From NCBI RefSeq assembly GCF_014203275.1, contig NZ_JACHIP010000001.1, forward strand, positions 1,116,001-1,180,000: DNA of 64,000 bases. Reading direction: 5' to 3'. The stretch comes from Granulicella aggregans (GTDB lineage Bacteria > Acidobacteriota > Terriglobia > Terriglobales > Acidobacteriaceae). Each line of letters starts with the position of its first letter. The first letter of the stretch is position 1. The notes below the pieces were generated by a model. The model was not told the DNA's origin. It did not search any database and saw only the letters and a list, made by a program, of their open reading frames with translations. The position numbers and the translations under genes were made by a program. Of the stretch, positions 17,369 through 28,100 are shown in pieces.

Positions 17369-18871
17369 ATGTCGGAGTACATAGGGGCCCTCGATCAGGG
17401 GACGACGAGCACGCGGTTCATGGTCTTCGATCGCACCGGGCGAATCGTCTCGGTGGCACAGAAGGAACACGAACAGATTTATCCCCAGCCCGGCTGGGTC
17501 GAGCACGATCCGCTGGAGATCTGGCGCAGAACGCTAGAGGTCATCGACGAGGCTGTCGAAGCGCGCGGTCTGCGGGCGAAGGACCTTGCCTGCATCGGCA
17601 TCACCAACCAGCGCGAGACGACCGTCGTATGGAATCGGCTCACCGGCGCTCCGGTCTATAACGCCCTGGTATGGCAGGACACCCGGGTCGCAGACTACGT
17701 CGCCAGGCTGGCGCAGGACGGCGGCCAGAACCGCTTCCAAGCGAAGACCGGCCTTCCGCTGACGACGTACTTCAGCGGCTTGAAGATCTGCTGGATACTC
17801 GACAACGTAAAAGGTGCCCGCGAGCTCGCGGAGAAGGGCGATCTTCTCTTCGGTAACATCGACGCCTACCTCCTCTGGAACCTGACCGGAGGCATCAACG
17901 GCGGCGTCCATGTCACCGATGTGACCAACGCCAGCCGGACACAGTTGATGAACCTCGAGACCCTGAACTGGGACGACGAGATCCTGGGCATCTTCAAGAT
18001 CCCACGCTCCATGCTCCCGGCGATCCGCTCGAGCAGCGAGCACTACGGCGACATGAAGCGAACAAGCCTTGCGGGCGTTCCCATCGCCGGCATCCTGGGC
18101 GACCAGCACGCCGCGCTCGTCGGACAGACGTGCTTCAAGTCCGGTGAGGCGAAGAACACTTACGGCACAGGCTGCTTCATGCTGCTCAACACGGGCGAAA
18201 AGCGCGTGATCTCGAAGAATGGTCTGCTCACAACACTGGCCTACAAGTTCGGCGACCAGCCCGCTATCTACGCGCTCGAAGGCAGCATCGCGATCACCGG
18301 GGCTTTGGTCCAATGGGTCCGCGACAACCTGCGCATGATCGACAAGAGCGAAGAGATCGAGACACTCGCGCAGACCGTGAAGGACAACGGCGGCGTCTAC
18401 TTTGTCCCAGCCTTCTCCGGTCTCTATGCGCCGTACTGGAAGGACACCGCGCGCGGAGTGATTACCGGGCTGACGCGATTTGCGAACCGAGGCCACATCG
18501 CCCGGGCAGTGATCGAAGCCACAGCCTTCCAGACACGCGAGGTGGTCGAGGCTATGGAAGCGGACTCCGGCATATCGCTGGAGCAGCTTCGGACCGACGG
18601 TGGCATGGTGCAGAACGAGATGCTGATGCAGTTTCAGGCCGACATCCTCAATCGCACGGTAGTCCGTCCGCAAATGCGGGAGACCACCGCCCTTGGGGCG
18701 GCCTATGCCGCAGGCCTCGCCTGCGGCTACTACAAGGACACCGCCGACCTGATATCGAATTGGGCAGTGGACCGGGTCTGGAAGCCCCAGATCGAGGACG
18801 CAGACCGCGACCGCCAGTACAAGCAATGGAAGAAGGCCGTGACCCGGTCTTTCGACTGGATTGATGAGTAG
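17369..18871 (+). CDS. glpK: Glycerol kinase
   Basis: A 500-residue FGGY kinase of normal length. Visible signatures are the N-terminal phosphate loop [15 protein letters not shown], the substrate region [22 protein letters not shown], and the C-terminal block [14 protein letters not shown]. It phosphorylates glycerol to sn-glycerol 3-phosphate in the cytoplasm. ATG start with GAGGTAAGAG immediately upstream. It is the first gene of a glpK-glpF-glpD operon (50- and 40-nt gaps), so the product is handed to GlpD. No glpR repressor is present in the window. Confidence 0.97.
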   Translation: MSEYIGALDQGTTSTRFMVFDRTGRIVSVAQKEHEQIYPQPGWVEHDPLEIWRRTLEVIDEAVEARGLRAKDLACIGITNQRETTVVWNRLTGAPVYNALVWQDTRVADYVARLAQDGGQNRFQAKTGLPLTTYFSGLKICWILDNVKGARELAEKGDLLFGNIDAYLLWNLTGGINGGVHVTDVTNASRTQLMNLETLNWDDEILGIFKIPRSMLPAIRSSSEHYGDMKRTSLAGVPIAGILGDQHAALVGQTCFKSGEAKNTYGTGCFMLLNTGEKRVISKNGLLTTLAYKFGDQPAIYALEGSIAITGALVQWVRDNLRMIDKSEEIETLAQTVKDNGGVYFVPAFSGLYAPYWKDTARGVITGLTRFANRGHIARAVIEATAFQTREVVEAMEADSGISLEQLRTDGGMVQNEMLMQFQADILNRTVVRPQMRETTALGAAYAAGLACGYYKDTADLISNWAVDRVWKPQIEDADRDRQYKQWKKAVTRSFDWIDE

Positions 18872-18921
18872 TCTGACGAATCGCTGTATAACCTGCATCT
18901 CGGGCCACTGAGGGAGCTGCC

Positions 18922-19650
18922 TTGTTATCACCAGTCTTTGGAGAGTTCGCAGGAACTCTCGTCGTGATCCTGATGGGCGAAGGCGTCAACGCCGCCGTCA
19001 CGCTGAAGCAGTCCAAAGCCGAGGCCGCCGGATGGATGGTCATCGCCACCGGCTGGGGCTTCGCCGTCTTCTGCGGCGTCGTCACAGCGATCGCCTGCGG
19101 CAGCCCGGGAGCCCACCTGAACCCGGCCGTGACCGTGGCCATCGCGGTGAAGACGGGCGACTTCACCCAGCTTGTTCCCTTCATCCTCGCGCAGTTCCTG
19201 GGGGCGATGGTCGGAGCCACGCTGGTATGGCTCTTCTACTTTCCGCATTGGGAGCTGACCGAAGACCCCGCAGCGAAGCTAGGTGTCTTCTGCACCGCGC
19301 CCGCCATCCGTCGCCCATTTTGGAATCTCTTGAGCGAGATCATCGCCACGGCAGTTCTGATCATCGTAATCGGGTCGCTGGGCGCGAAGTCATTCGCTGC
19401 GGCGGGCCCAGCTCCGGGACTTGCACCCTACCTGGTTGCGATCCTGGTTTGGGGAATCGGTCTCTCGCTCGGCGGAACGACCGGATACGCCATCAATCCG
19501 GCGCGCGATCTCGGGCCACGCCTCGCACACGCTATCCTTCCTATAGCGGGCAAGGGCGGATCGGACTGGGGATATGCCCCGATTCCTGTCCTTGGCCCAG
19601 TGATCGGAGCCGCGCTGGCAGGCTTGTTCCTGAGAGTCACCGGCATCTAA
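18922..19650 (+). CDS. glpF: Glycerol facilitator (aquaglyceroporin)
   Basis: A 242-residue MIP-family channel with both pore motifs: HLNPAVT in the first half and AINPARD in the second. Asp after the second NPAR is the hallmark of aquaglyceroporins. Six membrane helices are apparent. The start is a TTG preceded by AGGGAG at 6 nt. Located between glpK and glpD, it gives passive glycerol entry, trapped by phosphorylation by GlpK. Confidence 0.95.
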   Translation: MLSPVFGEFAGTLVVILMGEGVNAAVTLKQSKAEAAGWMVIATGWGFAVFCGVVTAIACGSPGAHLNPAVTVAIAVKTGDFTQLVPFILAQFLGAMVGATLVWLFYFPHWELTEDPAAKLGVFCTAPAIRRPFWNLLSEIIATAVLIIVIGSLGAKSFAAAGPAPGLAPYLVAILVWGIGLSLGGTTGYAINPARDLGPRLAHAILPIAGKGGSDWGYAPIPVLGPVIGAALAGLFLRVTGI

Positions 19651-19690
19651 TCCTTGACGTTCAGCTTCAGAAGCACGAAGAAAGAGTTTC

Positions 19691-21238
19691 ATGCGAAGCA
19701 AGGCATTTGAAGCACTGGCAGGGGAGTTCGACGTTCTGATCATCGGCGGCGGAGCCACCGGGCTTGGCATCGCGGTGGATTCCGCGACGCGCGGCTATCG
19801 AACCGCGCTGGTCGAGGCCGGAGACTTCGCCCAGGCCACCTCCAGCCGCGCCACCAAGTTAGTTCACGGCGGCGTTCGGTACCTGGCAAGCGGGCAGATT
19901 CACCTTGTCTACGAGGCCCTCCACGAGCGGGCGGTTATGCTGCGGAACGCTCCGCACCTGGTGCAGGCGCTTCCCTTCTTGCTGCCTGCGTACACCTGGA
20001 TTGATCTGCCCTTTTACGGCATCGGCCTGAAGATCTACGACCTGCTCTCGGGCAAGTCGACAATGGGCCCGACGCACATCCTGGGCGCGAAGAGCACGCA
20101 GCAACGGCTGCCGAATATCGCGATGAAGGGCCTGCGCGGCAGCGTCCTCTACCACGATGGCCAGTTCGATGACGCGCGTCTGGCGCTGGCGCTGGCACGA
20201 ACTGCGGAGGACCACGGCGCGACCGTATTGAACTATGCTCGGGTAACTTCCCTTGTGAAGACAGGAGGAAAGCTTACTGGCGCTGTCGTGAAGGACGTAG
20301 AGACCGGCACCGAGCAGACTGTCAGAGCCAAGGTCGTCATCAACGCGACCGGCATCTTCGTCGACGACATCCGCGAAAAGGACGATCCGGCGATCCCGAA
20401 GCTCCTTTCAGTCAGCCGCGGAACGCACATCGTCGTCGAGCCGTCCTTCCTCGGCAGTGACAACGCGATCATGATCCCGAAGACCGAGGATGGCCGCGTC
20501 ATCTTCGCCATCCCGTGGGGTGGGAAGGTGGTCATCGGGACGACCGACCTTGCAGCGACCGCCGTCGAGATGGAGCCCGGCCACGAAGCCTCGGAGATCG
20601 ACTACCTGATCGCCCACATCAATCCCTACCTCGCCATGCCCATGGCGCGAAAGGACATCCTGTCCGTCTTCTCCGGATTACGCCCGCTCGTCACCGGCAA
20701 GAGCGCAACCACCTCCAAGCTCTCGCGCGAGCACCACATCGACGTGTCGCCTACGGGCCTGATTACCGTCGCCGGCGGAAAGTGGACGACGTATCGCCGG
20801 ATGGCGCAGGACACTCTCGACTTTGCGATACGGCACTCGATGCTGCCGAACAAGCCCTGCCGCACGCGCGAGATCAAGATTCACGGCGCCCCGGCCACAG
20901 GCGCTCCCGAATCCGGGCCTCTGCACCGCTACGGCACTGATGCAGACGCGATCCGGGCGTTGATTGCCGAACGTCCTGAACTCGCCGCGAAAATCGACGA
21001 GGCGCTCCCCTTCTGCTTGGCCGAGGTTGTTTTCTCGGTGCGGCAGGAGATGGCACGGACGGTCGAGGATGTTCTTTCGCGTCGCATGCGCGCCCTGATG
21101 ACCGATGCGAGAGCAGCGGAGCGGGCCGCTCCCGCAGTAGCCGCAGCGATGGCGGAGGAACTTGGCCTGGGACAGGATTGGGTGGCCGCGCAAGTGGACT
21201 CGTTCCGCAAACTGGCAGCGACGTTCTATCTGCCCTAG
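19691..21238 (+). CDS. glpD: Aerobic glycerol-3-phosphate dehydrogenase
   Basis: A 515-residue FAD enzyme. The N-terminal dinucleotide fold reads IIGGGATGLG, followed by the family block TSSRATKLVHGGVRYL. It oxidises sn-glycerol 3-phosphate to dihydroxyacetone phosphate at the membrane and passes electrons to quinone. ATG start with an AAGAAAGAG purine run just upstream. It is the last gene of the glp operon; the type II thioesterase of the natural-product cluster begins 30 nt later on the same strand, so read-through is possible. Confidence 0.96.
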   Translation: MRSKAFEALAGEFDVLIIGGGATGLGIAVDSATRGYRTALVEAGDFAQATSSRATKLVHGGVRYLASGQIHLVYEALHERAVMLRNAPHLVQALPFLLPAYTWIDLPFYGIGLKIYDLLSGKSTMGPTHILGAKSTQQRLPNIAMKGLRGSVLYHDGQFDDARLALALARTAEDHGATVLNYARVTSLVKTGGKLTGAVVKDVETGTEQTVRAKVVINATGIFVDDIREKDDPAIPKLLSVSRGTHIVVEPSFLGSDNAIMIPKTEDGRVIFAIPWGGKVVIGTTDLAATAVEMEPGHEASEIDYLIAHINPYLAMPMARKDILSVFSGLRPLVTGKSATTSKLSREHHIDVSPTGLITVAGGKWTTYRRMAQDTLDFAIRHSMLPNKPCRTREIKIHGAPATGAPESGPLHRYGTDADAIRALIAERPELAAKIDEALPFCLAEVVFSVRQEMARTVEDVLSRRMRALMTDARAAERAAPAVAAAMAEELGLGQDWVAAQVDSFRKLAATFYLP

Positions 21239-21268
21239 TAAGATCGTCTCGGAGGCTGGCTCGAATCG

Positions 21269-22084
21269 ATGATATTGCCGAACGGCGGCGGACGAACTGG
21301 ATCATGGCTGGCACCGAGCCGGAACCCCGACGCGAAAGTTCGCCTCTTCTGCCTCCCTCACGCGGGTGCGGGAACAGCCGGTTACCATGCCTGGAAGCGC
21401 CTTCTGCCGGCTGAGATCGAGATCTGTCCAGTGCAAATTCCCGGCCGGGAGAGCAGACTCGCCGAGCCATCCTATACAAGCTCCGAGTCCTTGATCGAAG
21501 AGATTGCGCTCGCCATAGCCGATCGCACCGATAAGCCCTACGCCATCTTCGGCCACAGCATGGGCGCTCTGCTGGCGCTCGATCTAGCTCTGCGGTTGCG
21601 GGAACATGGCCAACCCGAGCCAGCCTACCTCTTCGTCTCCGGCCGGAATGCCACGCACGTTCCGATGAAGCATGGGTCGATCCACAAGCTTACGGACGAG
21701 GAGTTTCTCGACGCTCTGGCAATCCGGTACGGTGGCCTACCGCAGGAGATTCTCGAGACGCCAGAGCTACTGGAGGTCTACCTTCCCATCCTGCGCGCCG
21801 ACCTGACGCTGCTCGAGACGCACACTTATATAGAGCGAACGCCGCTCGCCTGCCCTATCTCGGCATTCGCCGGCAAAGACGACCAGAACGTATCAGGGAT
21901 GGGACTTACGTCCTGGGGAGAGCACACAGTCGGTAGCTTTGAGAGCGTATGGTTCGAAGGCGACCACTTTTATCTGAATGCCGCGAGCCGGACCTCGCTT
22001 CTGGGAGTGATTGCAAACCGGCTTAGGGATGCCTTGCAAGGGATCCCGACTCTAAATGAGAGTTCGGGTTCCGATGCACGATGA
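21269..22084 (+). CDS. Type II thioesterase of the NRPS/PKS cluster
   Basis: A 271-residue alpha/beta hydrolase of the GrsT/RifR type. The family blocks FCLPHAGAGTAGYHAW and QIPGRESR are present, the nucleophile is Ser97 in GHSMG, and the acid/base residues lie in GKDDQNVSG and EGDHFYLN. Type II thioesterases remove aberrant or stalled acyl groups from carrier proteins. Its 3' end overlaps the phosphopantetheinyl transferase gene, marking it as the first gene of the cluster. GGAGG is present but about 14 nt before the ATG, a longer spacing than ideal. Confidence 0.9.
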   Translation: MILPNGGGRTGSWLAPSRNPDAKVRLFCLPHAGAGTAGYHAWKRLLPAEIEICPVQIPGRESRLAEPSYTSSESLIEEIALAIADRTDKPYAIFGHSMGALLALDLALRLREHGQPEPAYLFVSGRNATHVPMKHGSIHKLTDEEFLDALAIRYGGLPQEILETPELLEVYLPILRADLTLLETHTYIERTPLACPISAFAGKDDQNVSGMGLTSWGEHTVGSFESVWFEGDHFYLNAASRTSLLGVIANRLRDALQGIPTLNESSGSDAR

Positions 22085-22832
22085 GTGGGAACGTTCTGCC
22101 GGAATACCGAAACTTGCACAGGGCGAAGTTCAGGTGTGGTGGATTGAGCTCTCCGCAGAAAATGCGGACGATACGAAATACCTCCCGGCTCTCAACGCCG
22201 AGGAGACGGAACGCGCCGGTAGGTTGCGAGCCGGGCAGGTGAGAACGCAGTTTCTCGCTGGGAGAAGTGGCGTCAGAACCTTGCTTGGGGCTCACTTAGG
22301 GATAGCTCCTCAAAAGGTCCCGATCGTCATGGCTGAATTTGGCAAACCGGAGCTTGACTCGCCATCCAGCGAAAAAATTCACTTCAACGTCGCGCACTCG
22401 CGGTCGACGATCCTGATCGCTTTGAACCTGACCGCACCTGTCGGGATTGACATTGAATATCTCGACCGGAAGATAGAGGTGGAAGAGGTTGCGCGGCACT
22501 CTCTCACAGAGCAGGAGACCTCGACCCTGCTGGCCATCGACGACGTTGCTGCGCGGTCAAAGTTCTTCTTTGAGTGCTGGACCCGGAAAGAGGCGGTGGT
22601 GAAGGCTGATGGTCGAGGGCTGTCCCTGCCTTTGACCTCGTTTGAAGCACCAACCGAAAGCTCATCCCGCCCATCATCCGTGACCATCCTCAACATGGAT
22701 CGACTCTTCCAGCGCACCTATTTCGTCAGCGATATCGCGATTGTTGAAGGCGCGGCGTGCGCCGTGGCCACCGCGGATCGACCGTCTAGCGTCCGGCTGC
22801 TGAGATTTCCGCCAGCCGACCTCGCGCTGTGA
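22056..22832 (+). CDS. Sfp-type 4'-phosphopantetheinyl transferase
   Basis: A 258-residue protein. The pseudo-duplicated PPTase motifs are seen: FNVAHS near residue 110, GIDIE with Asp132 and Glu134 for magnesium, and WTRKEA with Lys178. It transfers phosphopantetheine from CoA to the conserved Ser of carrier domains, so it would activate the PCP/ACP domains encoded downstream and perhaps the ACP at 7147. Two starts are possible (22056, overlapping the thioesterase by 29 nt, or ATG at 22074); neither has a strong ribosome site and translational coupling is likely. Confidence 0.92.
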   Translation: MRVRVPMHDEWERSAGIPKLAQGEVQVWWIELSAENADDTKYLPALNAEETERAGRLRAGQVRTQFLAGRSGVRTLLGAHLGIAPQKVPIVMAEFGKPELDSPSSEKIHFNVAHSRSTILIALNLTAPVGIDIEYLDRKIEVEEVARHSLTEQETSTLLAIDDVAARSKFFFECWTRKEAVVKADGRGLSLPLTSFEAPTESSSRPSSVTILNMDRLFQRTYFVSDIAIVEGAACAVATADRPSSVRLLRFPPADLAL

Positions 22833-23158
22833 GTCATGCCGTTTTCGCTCCCACTTTGGGGGGATTATGCCTGATTCCACACATGTTACTGTAAGTCTGT
22901 GGCGGGCCTGAAGCACTCACATATCTAGAGTTAACGCAGGATGCCTCGACGGCGACCGAGCCGCAGGGTTTCTGCTCCAGAAGACGTTTAGCCCTCTGAG
23001 ATCCTGCGATCAGAGCCTGACAACGCAAGATTGAATTGGATATGTCCAGGCTGTGACACGTCGGTACGGTGTGCCGGTGTTCTCAAGTGTCGTAAACTAC
23101 GGTCTAAAACTTCTGGCCGAGCCTGCGATAGATCCCACTTGAGATTGGAAGGAACTCG
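22833..23158 (+). other. Intergenic leader upstream of the NRPS genes
   Basis: A 326-nt gap with no convincing gene, ending in AAGGAA before the NRPS ATG. The gap suggests a separate promoter for the three large synthetase genes. I could not identify a clear -35/-10 pair or an operator by eye. Confidence 0.4.
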
Positions 23159-25168
23159 ATGAGCGGTAGCTGGGCCAAGCCGGTAGACGACATCTCTTTT
23201 CCAGCAAGCCGGGAAAAGGAAGGGACGTCCCGTGCTACCACCGGGATCGATGCGGTCTCGTCTACGCTGGCTTCCGGAAGCTCGCTCGCTGACTGTTTCG
23301 AGCAGATATGCCGAAAGTTTCCTGACAGGACAGCCATTACCTGTGGACGCGAGACCATCTCCTACGGCGATCTCAATCAACGAGCGAATCGCATCGCCCA
23401 AGGTCTTCTCGCGGCGCACGGTCGGACCGAAGTAAACGATTCCCCGCAGATTGTCGCTATTTATCTCGACCGCTCCATTGCCCAGATCTCCTCCATGCTG
23501 GGAGTCGTCAAGGCTGGGTTCGCCTACCTTCCCATCGACTCCACCTATCCCTCCGCGAGGATCGCGCAGACCCTTGAAGATGCAGCTCCTTTAGCCGTAA
23601 TCACGGATGGCCGGTTGGCCGCTGGACTACCCTCGATATCAGGCGTTGTCCTGATCCACGACCAACTCGGGATTTCAGAGACAGCTCTCGACCCGGAGCA
23701 AAGATCCACGGCGGATTCGCTCGCGTACGTCATGTACACCTCCGGCTCCACGGGCAAACCCAAGGGAGTTCTGGTGACGCACGGAAACGTCATGCGACTC
23801 TTCGCCCAGACCGATCCCTGGTTCCACTTCAACGAGCACGACGTCTGGACGATGTTCCACTCCTTCGCCTTCGACTTCTCGGTCTGGGAGATCTGGGGGC
23901 CGTTGCTTACCGGCGGCAGGCTGGTGATCGTTCCGTTTGAGGTGAGCCGTTCCAGCGAGGAGTTTTACGCGCTGCTGTCTGAAGAACGGGTTACCGTGCT
24001 GAACCAGACGCCGTCGGCATTCTCCCTGATCGATCAGGTTGAGGAGGCCGGCCCTGTGCTCCCGCTGGCGCTTCGCTACGTGATCTTCGGCGGCGAGGCG
24101 CTGCAGTATCGCGCTCTGCGGAACTGGTTCAAACGCCACGGCGACCAGCAACCGCAGCTCATCAATATGTACGGCATCACCGAGACGACGGTCCATGTGA
24201 CCTATCGCGTCGTAACTGAAACTGATGCCCACGCCGAGACCGACAGCCCGATCGGCGAGCCGATACCGGATCTGCAACTTTATGTGCTCGATGCCGATCT
24301 AAAGCCGGTGACGGAAGGCGAAGAGGGCGAACTCTGTATCGGCGGAGCAGGGGTGGCGCGGGGATATCTAAACCGTCCGGAACTGACTGCGCAGCGCTTC
24401 ATCGCCGATCCGTTTGGCGAAGCCGGATCGCTACTCTATCGTTCTGGTGACCTGGCACGACGCCGGGCCGACGGGCAACTGATCTATCTGGGCCGGAACG
24501 ATAACCAGGTGAAGATCAACGGCTTTCGGATCGAGCTGGGCGAGGTCGAAGCGGCCATCGCCGAGTATCCGGGCGTCCGCCAGGTCTTCGTGACCGCGCA
24601 CGCCGACCACACCGGACGGCAGCGTCTGGCCGCATATTTTGTCACTGAATCCGGAACCAAGCTCGAGTCCCATACGCTGCGCGAGTTCCTGACTCCACGC
24701 AGCCCGGCGCAGATGATGCCCGCCTTCTATATACAGATGGAGTCCTTCCCACTGACGAACAACGGTAAGGTCGACCGCAAGGCGCTACCCACGCCGACCA
24801 CTGGTTCTGCGGCCCCCGCAGCGGAGGCTGGAACGCCCATGCAGGAGCGCGTAGCGGCGATCTGGCGCGAAGTGCTCGAAGCACCCAATGTCGGTCTCGA
24901 CGACAACTTCTTCGACATTGGCGGAAGTTCGATCCTTCTCATCCGGATACGCGCCGAGCTTCAGAAGCAGCTCGATCGGCAGATCCCCATTACGTGGATG
25001 TTCGAATTTACATCTATCCGCATACTTGCCGATAAGTTACGCGAAGAACCCGAGTCGGTCGCGCCCAGCTCCGCAGTTGGCAGCGTCCTCTCGGCAGCAC
25101 AGGAGCAGGCGCGTAAACAGAGAGAGGCGTTCGCCCGTATGCGTGCGGCGAAGGGCGTAAAAGCATGA
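23159..25168 (+). CDS. NRPS loading protein, A-PCP, predicted threonine-specific
   Basis: A 669-residue initiation module without a condensation domain. About 45 N-terminal residues precede the adenylation domain (about 45-545). Core motifs are A3 YTSGSTGKPKG near 192, A5 NMYGITETT, A7 YRSGDLARR, A8 KINGFRIELGEVE and A10 NNGKVDRKAL. Aligning by eye to GrsA gives the ten-residue specificity code DFWNIGMVHK, the classical threonine code. The PCP follows, with the phosphopantetheine Ser near residue 590 in GGSSILL. It would adenylate Thr and present it to the KS of the next protein. The ATG has AAGGA upstream; the stop overlaps the next start as ATGA. Confidence 0.9.
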   Translation: MSGSWAKPVDDISFPASREKEGTSRATTGIDAVSSTLASGSSLADCFEQICRKFPDRTAITCGRETISYGDLNQRANRIAQGLLAAHGRTEVNDSPQIVAIYLDRSIAQISSMLGVVKAGFAYLPIDSTYPSARIAQTLEDAAPLAVITDGRLAAGLPSISGVVLIHDQLGISETALDPEQRSTADSLAYVMYTSGSTGKPKGVLVTHGNVMRLFAQTDPWFHFNEHDVWTMFHSFAFDFSVWEIWGPLLTGGRLVIVPFEVSRSSEEFYALLSEERVTVLNQTPSAFSLIDQVEEAGPVLPLALRYVIFGGEALQYRALRNWFKRHGDQQPQLINMYGITETTVHVTYRVVTETDAHAETDSPIGEPIPDLQLYVLDADLKPVTEGEEGELCIGGAGVARGYLNRPELTAQRFIADPFGEAGSLLYRSGDLARRRADGQLIYLGRNDNQVKINGFRIELGEVEAAIAEYPGVRQVFVTAHADHTGRQRLAAYFVTESGTKLESHTLREFLTPRSPAQMMPAFYIQMESFPLTNNGKVDRKALPTPTTGSAAPAAEAGTPMQERVAAIWREVLEAPNVGLDDNFFDIGGSSILLIRIRAELQKQLDRQIPITWMFEFTSIRILADKLREEPESVAPSSAVGSVLSAAQEQARKQREAFARMRAAKGVKA

Positions 25169-28100
25169 TTCCAGAAGATCTCACCGGCATCGCGATCATT
25201 GGTATGTCCGGCAGGTTTCCGGGCGCGAGCAGCGTCGCAGAGTTCTGGGCGAACCAGCTCGCCGGAATCGAAGGCATCTCGCAGTTCTCCGCCGAGGAAC
25301 TGGAGATAGTCAACGCGCGCCAGGCGGCAAGCGATCCGAACTACATCAAGGCCCGGTCCATCCTGAAAGATGTGGACCTCTTCGACGCGGAGTTCTTCAG
25401 CATTCTCCCCAAGGAAGCGGCGCTGATGGATCCGCAGCACCGGATCTTTCTGGAGTGTTGCTGGGAGGCATTTGAAGATGCTGGATACGATCCGGGGAAT
25501 TATCCGGGATCGGTCGGAGTGCTTGCTGGAACAGCCTTCAACAGCTACTTCCACGCCGAGGTCTGCGCCCAGCCCGGATTCACCGAAGACTTCCTAAAGA
25601 ACTACCAGATTGGCAACTACCAGGCGATGATGGGCAACCATCCCGACTACCTGGCGACGCGCGTCTCCTACAAGTTCAACCTGAAGGGTCCTAGCTTCTC
25701 GGTTCAGTCCGCGTGCTCGACCTCTCTGGTCGCCGTCTGCCAGGCCTGCCAGAGCCTGATGACCTACCAGGCCGACATGATGCTCGCCGGTGGCGTCTCG
25801 ATCACGCTGCCGCAGAAGCGCGGATACGTCTACCAGGAAGGCGGGATGGGATCGGCCGATGGCCACTGCCGTCCGTTCGACAACGACGCTCAGGGAACGG
25901 TCTTCGGCAGTGGCGTCGGCGTGGTGCTGCTAAAGCGGCTTGAGGATGCGATCGCCGATGGCGACCATATCTACTCGGTCATCCGGGGCTTCGCGACCAA
26001 CAACGACGGCGGCAACAAGGTTGGCTACACCGCCCCCAGCATCGAAGGCCAAGCGAATGTTGTTGCCATGGCGCAGCAGGCGGCGGGAGTTGAGCCGGAG
26101 TCGATCGGCTACATCGAAGCACACGGAACGGCGACGCCCCTTGGCGACCCAATTGAACTGGCCGCGCTCGAGAAGGCATTCCGCTCAGGAACGCAAGCGA
26201 AGAACTTCTGCACGATCGGGACGGCGAAAGCGAATGTCGGCCATCTCGACATCGCGGCAGGCGTAACCGGTCTAATCCACGCAGCTCACGTCGTAAAGCA
26301 TGGGCAATTCCCGGGAACCCTGAACTTCAAGAAGCCGACCGAGCGCTTCGACATGGCGAACAGCCCGTTCAAGGTGACGGCAACGCCCGCCGCCTGGGAG
26401 CGGAACGGAAGTCCGCGCCGAGCTGGTGTGAGTGCCTTCGGCGTCGGCGGAACGAACGCTCACCTGATTCTCGAAGAGGTCGAACCAGACCCATCCGAGC
26501 CACCAGCTAGAGCAGCGCAGTTGCTGGTCGTCTCGGCAAGATCGCAGGCGGCACTCGATGCGGCGACGGCGAATCTCGCCGCCGATATTGAAGCCCATCC
26601 AGACCGCGCGCTGGCCGATGTCGCTTTCACGCTTCAGACAGGACGCAAGCCGTTCGACTACCGCCGCGCTGTCGTAGCCGACACCAGCGCGACGGCGGTT
26701 GCAGGACTGCAAAGGACACTTGGCAAAGCCGCGCCGGGCAGGAAGCGCAACGCTCCCGATCCGCCTGTCGCCTTCATGTTCCCAGGTCAGGGCTCTCAGC
26801 GCGTCAACATGAGCCGGGACCTCTACGAGACGGAGCCAGTCTTCCGTGACGCGGTCGATGCCTGCGCGAAGATCCTGCTTCAGGACGCGAGTCTGGACCT
26901 TCTACCCGTTCTCTATCCGAAGGCTGGCCAGGAAGATGCCGCGACGGAGCTGTTGACGCAGACCATGCTGGCGCAGCCCGCAATCTTCGTGGTCGAGTAC
27001 GCGCTCGCGAAACTATGGATCTCCTGGGGCATTCAGCCCGCGGCGATGATCGGGCACAGCATTGGGGAGTTTGCCGCAGCCTGTCTCGCAGGCGTCTTTT
27101 CGCTCACAGACGCGCTGCACCTGGTCGCCACGCGCGGAAGACTGATGCAGGGACTTCCCGCCGGGACAATGCTCAGCGTCCGTGCCAGTGCGGATCAGAT
27201 CCTGCCCCTGCTGATCGACGGCGTGAGTATCGCGGCAAACAATGCGCCGATTCTATGCGTCGTCTCAGGAGCGACGCCTGCCATCGAAGAGTTCGAGGCG
27301 AAGCTGACGAAGCTGGAGATCGTCAGCAGGAGACTGGTCACTTCGCACGCTTTCCACTCGCCGATGATGGACCCGATCACGGCAGAGTTTCGCGCGGTAG
27401 CCGCGAAGTTGAAGATGTCCGCGCCACTGATTCCCTACGTTTCTACCCTTACCGGAGACTGGATTCGGGCGGAAGACGCGACGTCCGCGGACTACTGGAC
27501 CCGACATCTTCGCGAGGCAGTACAGTTTGCACCTGCGATTACCCGGTTACTGCAATCCGAAGATCGCATGTTACTAGAGGTCGGACCAGGTGGAGTTTTG
27601 GTAATGCTTGCCCGGCAGAATCTTGCGCCGGGAACAAAAATCGCCATGCTATCCTCACTCTCCAATAGCGACAGTGGGCAGGACGATTCGCATTCCATGC
27701 TGCAAGCCCTGGGGGAAGTCTGGGCCCGGGGTGCGAAGCCCGATTGGCAGGAGATTCAAGCGCAGGCTGGTCGCCGGCGAGTTTCATTGCCAACTTATCC
27801 TTTTGAACGCAAGCGTTTCTGGCTTAGCGACGCCCATAAGAGCGTTGACCCCGGTGAGATCGAGCTGCCGGAGATCATTCAGAGGCCTGTTTCTTTCGAC
27901 CCGGTGGCCACGCTGCCGGTTGCGACATTGAAGGAGATCTCCCCCATGTCTCAGACTTTTCCGCAGTCTATAGCGAGTTCAGCAGCAGCCTCAACGACAC
28001 AAGCAAAGCCGCGCAAGGAGACGATCCGCCTCATGCTGATCGAGATCTTCGAGGAGCTTTCCGGCCTCGACATCAGCGGCGAAGATGCTTCCGCGTCCTT

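Noticed and set aside
17534..18931. 465-residue minus-strand open frame across glpK
   Set aside because: The plus strand holds a full glycerol kinase with all signatures; the antisense frame is His/Val/Asp-rich without domains.
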